From a bacterium (GTDB taxonomy: Bacteria; JAMCPX01): DNA of 7,701 nt. This document shows positions 5,134-7,701 of the stretch, one piece after another. The notes under the pieces are model-generated. The model was given only the letters and a program-made list of their open reading frames with translations. It did not search any database and was not told where the DNA came from. The stretch is taken from the NCBI GenBank assembly GCA_021815065.1, contig JAKAHI010000055.1:1-7701 (forward strand). Direction: 5' to 3'. Each line of letters begins with the position of its first letter. The first letter of the stretch is position 1. The position numbers and the translations under genes are program-made.

Positions 5134-7200
5134 ATGGATAAAAAACTCATAAGAAATATTGGTATAATGGCGCATATAGACGCTGGTAAAACAACGACTA
5201 CAGAGAGGATTCTGTATTATACCGGGGTCAACTATAAAATTGGTGAAATAGATGACGGGACGACAACCATGGACTGGATGGAGCAGGAGCGGGAACGCGG
5301 TATTACCATTACGTCGGCATCCACGACCACGGTATGGAAAGGTTATCAGATCAATATTATAGACACGCCTGGTCACGTGGATTTTACGGTAGAGGTTGAA
5401 CGGTCGCTCCGTATTCTTGACGGTGCGATTGCAATTTTCGATGCGGTGAATGGGGTAGAACCTCAGTCCGAGACCGTGTGGCGTCAGGCAAACAAATATA
5501 ATGTGCCAAGGCTTGCTTATATCAATAAAATGGACAGGGTTGGTGCTGACTTTAACATGTCGGTCGATATGATCAAGAAAAGGCTGAACGCAAATCCGGT
5601 CCCGGTGCAGATACCGCTCGGCAAGGAAAGTGATTTTAAAGGCGTCATCGATCTTATCTCGATGAAGGCCATTGTATACGATGAAGATACGCTCGGTGCC
5701 AAATTTAGAGAGACGGAAATACCGAAAGAATATCTTATGGAAGCTGAGTTAAAAAGAGCGCATACCGTAGAAATAATAGCGGAACTCGATGAAAAGCTGA
5801 CAGAAAAGTATTTGTCGGAATCGGCGATAACGGAAGACGAACTGAGACAAACTTTAAGAAAGGCTACGCTCGAGTTCAGGGCAGTACCGGTTTTGTGCGG
5901 TTCTTCCTTTAAGAATAAAGGTGTCCAGCCGCTTCTCGATGCAATCGTCGATTATCTGCCGTCTCCCGCGGATCTTCCTCCGGTTCTGGGCAAGGACATG
6001 GCCGGCAAGGAACTGGCGAGAAAGATATCGGATGATGAGCCGTTTTCGGCCGTTGCATTCAAAATCATGAACGATCCTTTTACCGGTCAGTTGACCTACA
6101 TAAGGATATATTCAGGTGTACTATTATCGGGAAGCTATGTCTTCAACTCCTCAAAAGATAAAACAGAACGGATCGGCAGGATAGTAAGAATGCATGCCAA
6201 TGCACGGCAGGACGTCAAGAAAGTGGAATCCGGAGATATCGTTGCAATCATAGGTTTGAAATACACGATGACCGGAGATACCCTTTGTACAAAGGAACAG
6301 CCCATCATACTCGAATCGATGGAGTTTCCTGAACCGGTTCTTTCGATATCAATAGAACCAAAGACAAAGGCGGATCAGGACAAACTGTCGGGCTCACTGT
6401 ATAAACTTGCTACAGAAGATCCATCGTTTAAGCTGAGAGTCGATCAGGATACGGGACAAACGATAATATCGGGAATGGGTGAATTGCACCTTGAAATCAT
6501 CATTGACAGGCTGAAAAGGGAGTATGGTGTGGAGGCAAACGTCGGTAAACCGATGGTTGCCTATAAAGAAACGATTACAAAAGAAGCGGGTGCAGAGGGC
6601 AAGTATATAAAACAGACAGGTGGAAGAGGCCAATATGGTCATGTTGTTTTCAAGGTAAGACCTGTATCGCTTGACAATGGTGTAAAATTCATAAACAAAA
6701 TAGTCGGAGGTTCGATCCCGAGAGAATATATACCAGCGATTGAAAAGGGAGTTAAAGAGGCCGCTGAAAACGGTGTTCTGGGCGGGTATCCGGTTCTTGG
6801 TATCGAAGTAGAGGTTTACGATGGTTCATACCATGAAGTGGATTCATCGGAGATGGCCTTTAAAATAGCAGCTTCAATGGCGTTTAAAGATGCCGTGGGA
6901 AGTGCTGCTCCTGTTTTGCTTGAGCCGGTCATGAAGATCGAGGTCACCGTTTCGGAAGAGTTCATGGGAGAAGTAATAGGAGATTTAAGTTCAAGGCGCG
7001 GAAAGATAATGGGTATGGAAATGCGGTTGAACATGCATATTGTAAGGGCAGAAGTGCCGTTATCGGAGATGTTTGGTTATGCCACGGATCTGCGTTCAAG
7101 TACTCAAGGACGGGGCGTGTTTACAATGGAATTTTCTCATTATGAAGCGGTACCGGCGGCTATTGCTACCGGCATTCTTGAGAAATTGCAAGGTATTTAA
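5134..7200 (+). CDS. fusA: Elongation factor G
   Basis: EF-G is the GTPase that drives ribosomal translocation and, with RRF, recycling. The 688 residues contain all five domains. The G domain has AHIDAGKTTT (13-22), RGITIT (55-60), DTPGH (77-81) and NKMD (131-134), with a G' insert at about 155-250. Domain II spans about 285-395 and III about 396-470 (ISGMGELHLEI). Domain IV carries the tip motif GSYHEVDSSE (564-573), and V runs from about 596 (GEVIGDLSSRRG). It looks like the canonical translocase rather than the diverged EF-G2 paralogue. The N-terminus is a few residues shorter than usual, but a stop just upstream at 5125 excludes an extension. There is no well-placed Shine-Dalgarno. rpsG lies 54 bases upstream and tuf 25 bases downstream. 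Confidence 0.98.
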   Translation: MDKKLIRNIGIMAHIDAGKTTTTERILYYTGVNYKIGEIDDGTTTMDWMEQERERGITITSASTTTVWKGYQINIIDTPGHVDFTVEVERSLRILDGAIAIFDAVNGVEPQSETVWRQANKYNVPRLAYINKMDRVGADFNMSVDMIKKRLNANPVPVQIPLGKESDFKGVIDLISMKAIVYDEDTLGAKFRETEIPKEYLMEAELKRAHTVEIIAELDEKLTEKYLSESAITEDELRQTLRKATLEFRAVPVLCGSSFKNKGVQPLLDAIVDYLPSPADLPPVLGKDMAGKELARKISDDEPFSAVAFKIMNDPFTGQLTYIRIYSGVLLSGSYVFNSSKDKTERIGRIVRMHANARQDVKKVESGDIVAIIGLKYTMTGDTLCTKEQPIILESMEFPEPVLSISIEPKTKADQDKLSGSLYKLATEDPSFKLRVDQDTGQTIISGMGELHLEIIIDRLKREYGVEANVGKPMVAYKETITKEAGAEGKYIKQTGGRGQYGHVVFKVRPVSLDNGVKFINKIVGGSIPREYIPAIEKGVKEAAENGVLGGYPVLGIEVEVYDGSYHEVDSSEMAFKIAASMAFKDAVGSAAPVLLEPVMKIEVTVSEEFMGEVIGDLSSRRGKIMGMEMRLNMHIVRAEVPLSEMFGYATDLRSSTQGRGVFTMEFSHYEAVPAAIATGILEKLQGI

Positions 7201-7225
7201 TAAAGGGTAGGAGGTAGACAAAAAA

Positions 7226-7701
7226 ATGGGAAAAGCAAAATTTGAAAGGACGAAACCGCATCTGAACGTCGGGACCATCGGTCATATCGACCATGGGAAG
7301 ACGACACTGACGGCGGCAATAACGAAGGTATTATCAGAAAAGAAGCTTGCAAATTTCATACCGTTTGATCAGATAGACAAGGCACCCGAGGAACGGGAGC
7401 GCGGGATAACGATATCGATATCGCACGTAGAGTATGAGACGGCGAAGCGCCACTATGCACACGTGGACTGCCCGGGGCATGCGGACTACATCAAGAACAT
7501 GATAACGGGAGCAGCGCAGATGGACGGAGCGATCCTCGTGGTGAGTGCGGCGGACGGACCGATGCCGCAGACGAGGGAGCACATATTGCTTGCGAGGCAG
7601 GTGGGAGTACCGTACATTGTGGTATACATAAACAAGGCGGACATGGTAGACGACAAAGAGTTACTGGATCTGGTGGAACTCGAGGTTCGGGAATTACTGA
7701 C
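7226..7701 (+). CDS. tuf: Elongation factor Tu, N-terminal part (cut by window edge)
   Basis: EF-Tu delivers aminoacyl-tRNA to the ribosome as a GTP complex. The first 158 residues, most of the G domain, are visible: GHIDHGKT (19-26), RGITI (59-63, with switch Thr62), DCPGH (81-85, with catalytic His85), and the G4 motif NKAD (136-139). Most bacteria have NKCD there, so the usual Cys is replaced by Ala. A strong AGGAGG (7209-7214) lies 11 bases before the ATG, fitting very high expression. Codon choice differs from the upstream genes: after residue 10, eight of nine Lys codons are AAG, and all 15 Ala codons are GCG or GCA. This may reflect expression-driven selection or conversion with a second tuf copy. 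The rest of the gene lies beyond the window. Confidence 0.98.
   Translation, partial: MGKAKFERTKPHLNVGTIGHIDHGKTTLTAAITKVLSEKKLANFIPFDQIDKAPEERERGITISISHVEYETAKRHYAHVDCPGHADYIKNMITGAAQMDGAILVVSAADGPMPQTREHILLARQVGVPYIVVYINKADMVDDKELLDLVELEVRELL

Noticed and set aside
1..7701. A novel mobile, defence, CRISPR or retroelement system.
   Set aside because: Every substantial open frame is accounted for by a universal housekeeping gene, there are no spaced repeats of CRISPR type, and no gap exceeds 200 bases.

Overview
This is a dense bacterial housekeeping window devoted almost entirely to translation. Every plus-strand protein is a universal bacterial translation protein: threonyl-tRNA synthetase, IF3, L35, L20, S12, S7, EF-G and EF-Tu. 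Encoded CCA ends on both tRNAs, moderate A+T-leaning codon use, and a tRNA-Val next to thrS suggest a Gram-negative anaerobe-like lineage of the Desulfobacterota/Deltaproteobacteria or Nitrospirota type. That placement is inference; nothing in the window fixes the taxon. I see no phage, transposon, CRISPR, toxin-antitoxin or defence genes.

Layout: (1) Minus strand, 1-610: the first 15 codons of what looks like purB (1-46), preceded by a complete tpx thiol peroxidase (95-610). They are co-directional and probably co-transcribed. (2) 611-804: a divergent intergenic region of about 195 bases with promoter-like elements for both directions. (3) Plus strand: tRNA-Val(CAC) at 805-879, tRNA-Val(GAC) at 951-1025, then thrS only 7 bases later, infC (probable AUA start overlapping the thrS stop), rpmI, a 113-base A-rich spacer, and rplT. 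(4) A 79-base gap with a TTGACA-17-TACAAA promoter candidate, then the str-type cluster rpsL, rpsG, fusA and the 5' part of tuf, cut by the window end.

How they work together: the tRNAs and ThrRS supply charged or chargeable tRNA, IF3 controls initiation, L35/L20/S12/S7 build the subunits, and EF-G and EF-Tu drive elongation. The most notable layout point is that the IF3 operon (thrS-infC-rpmI-rplT) runs straight into the str operon. Elsewhere the first is commonly followed by pheST and the second commonly preceded by rpoBC.

Points worth a second look: the non-canonical AUA start of infC; Arg in place of Lys at S12 residue 88, the site of a classic streptomycin-resistance change; the near-leaderless thrS message expected after tRNA processing; the absence of a correctly spaced Shine-Dalgarno for fusA, with two mutually exclusive small hairpins that could reposition it; and the A-rich insertion between rpmI and rplT. 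I found no previously undescribed multi-gene system.
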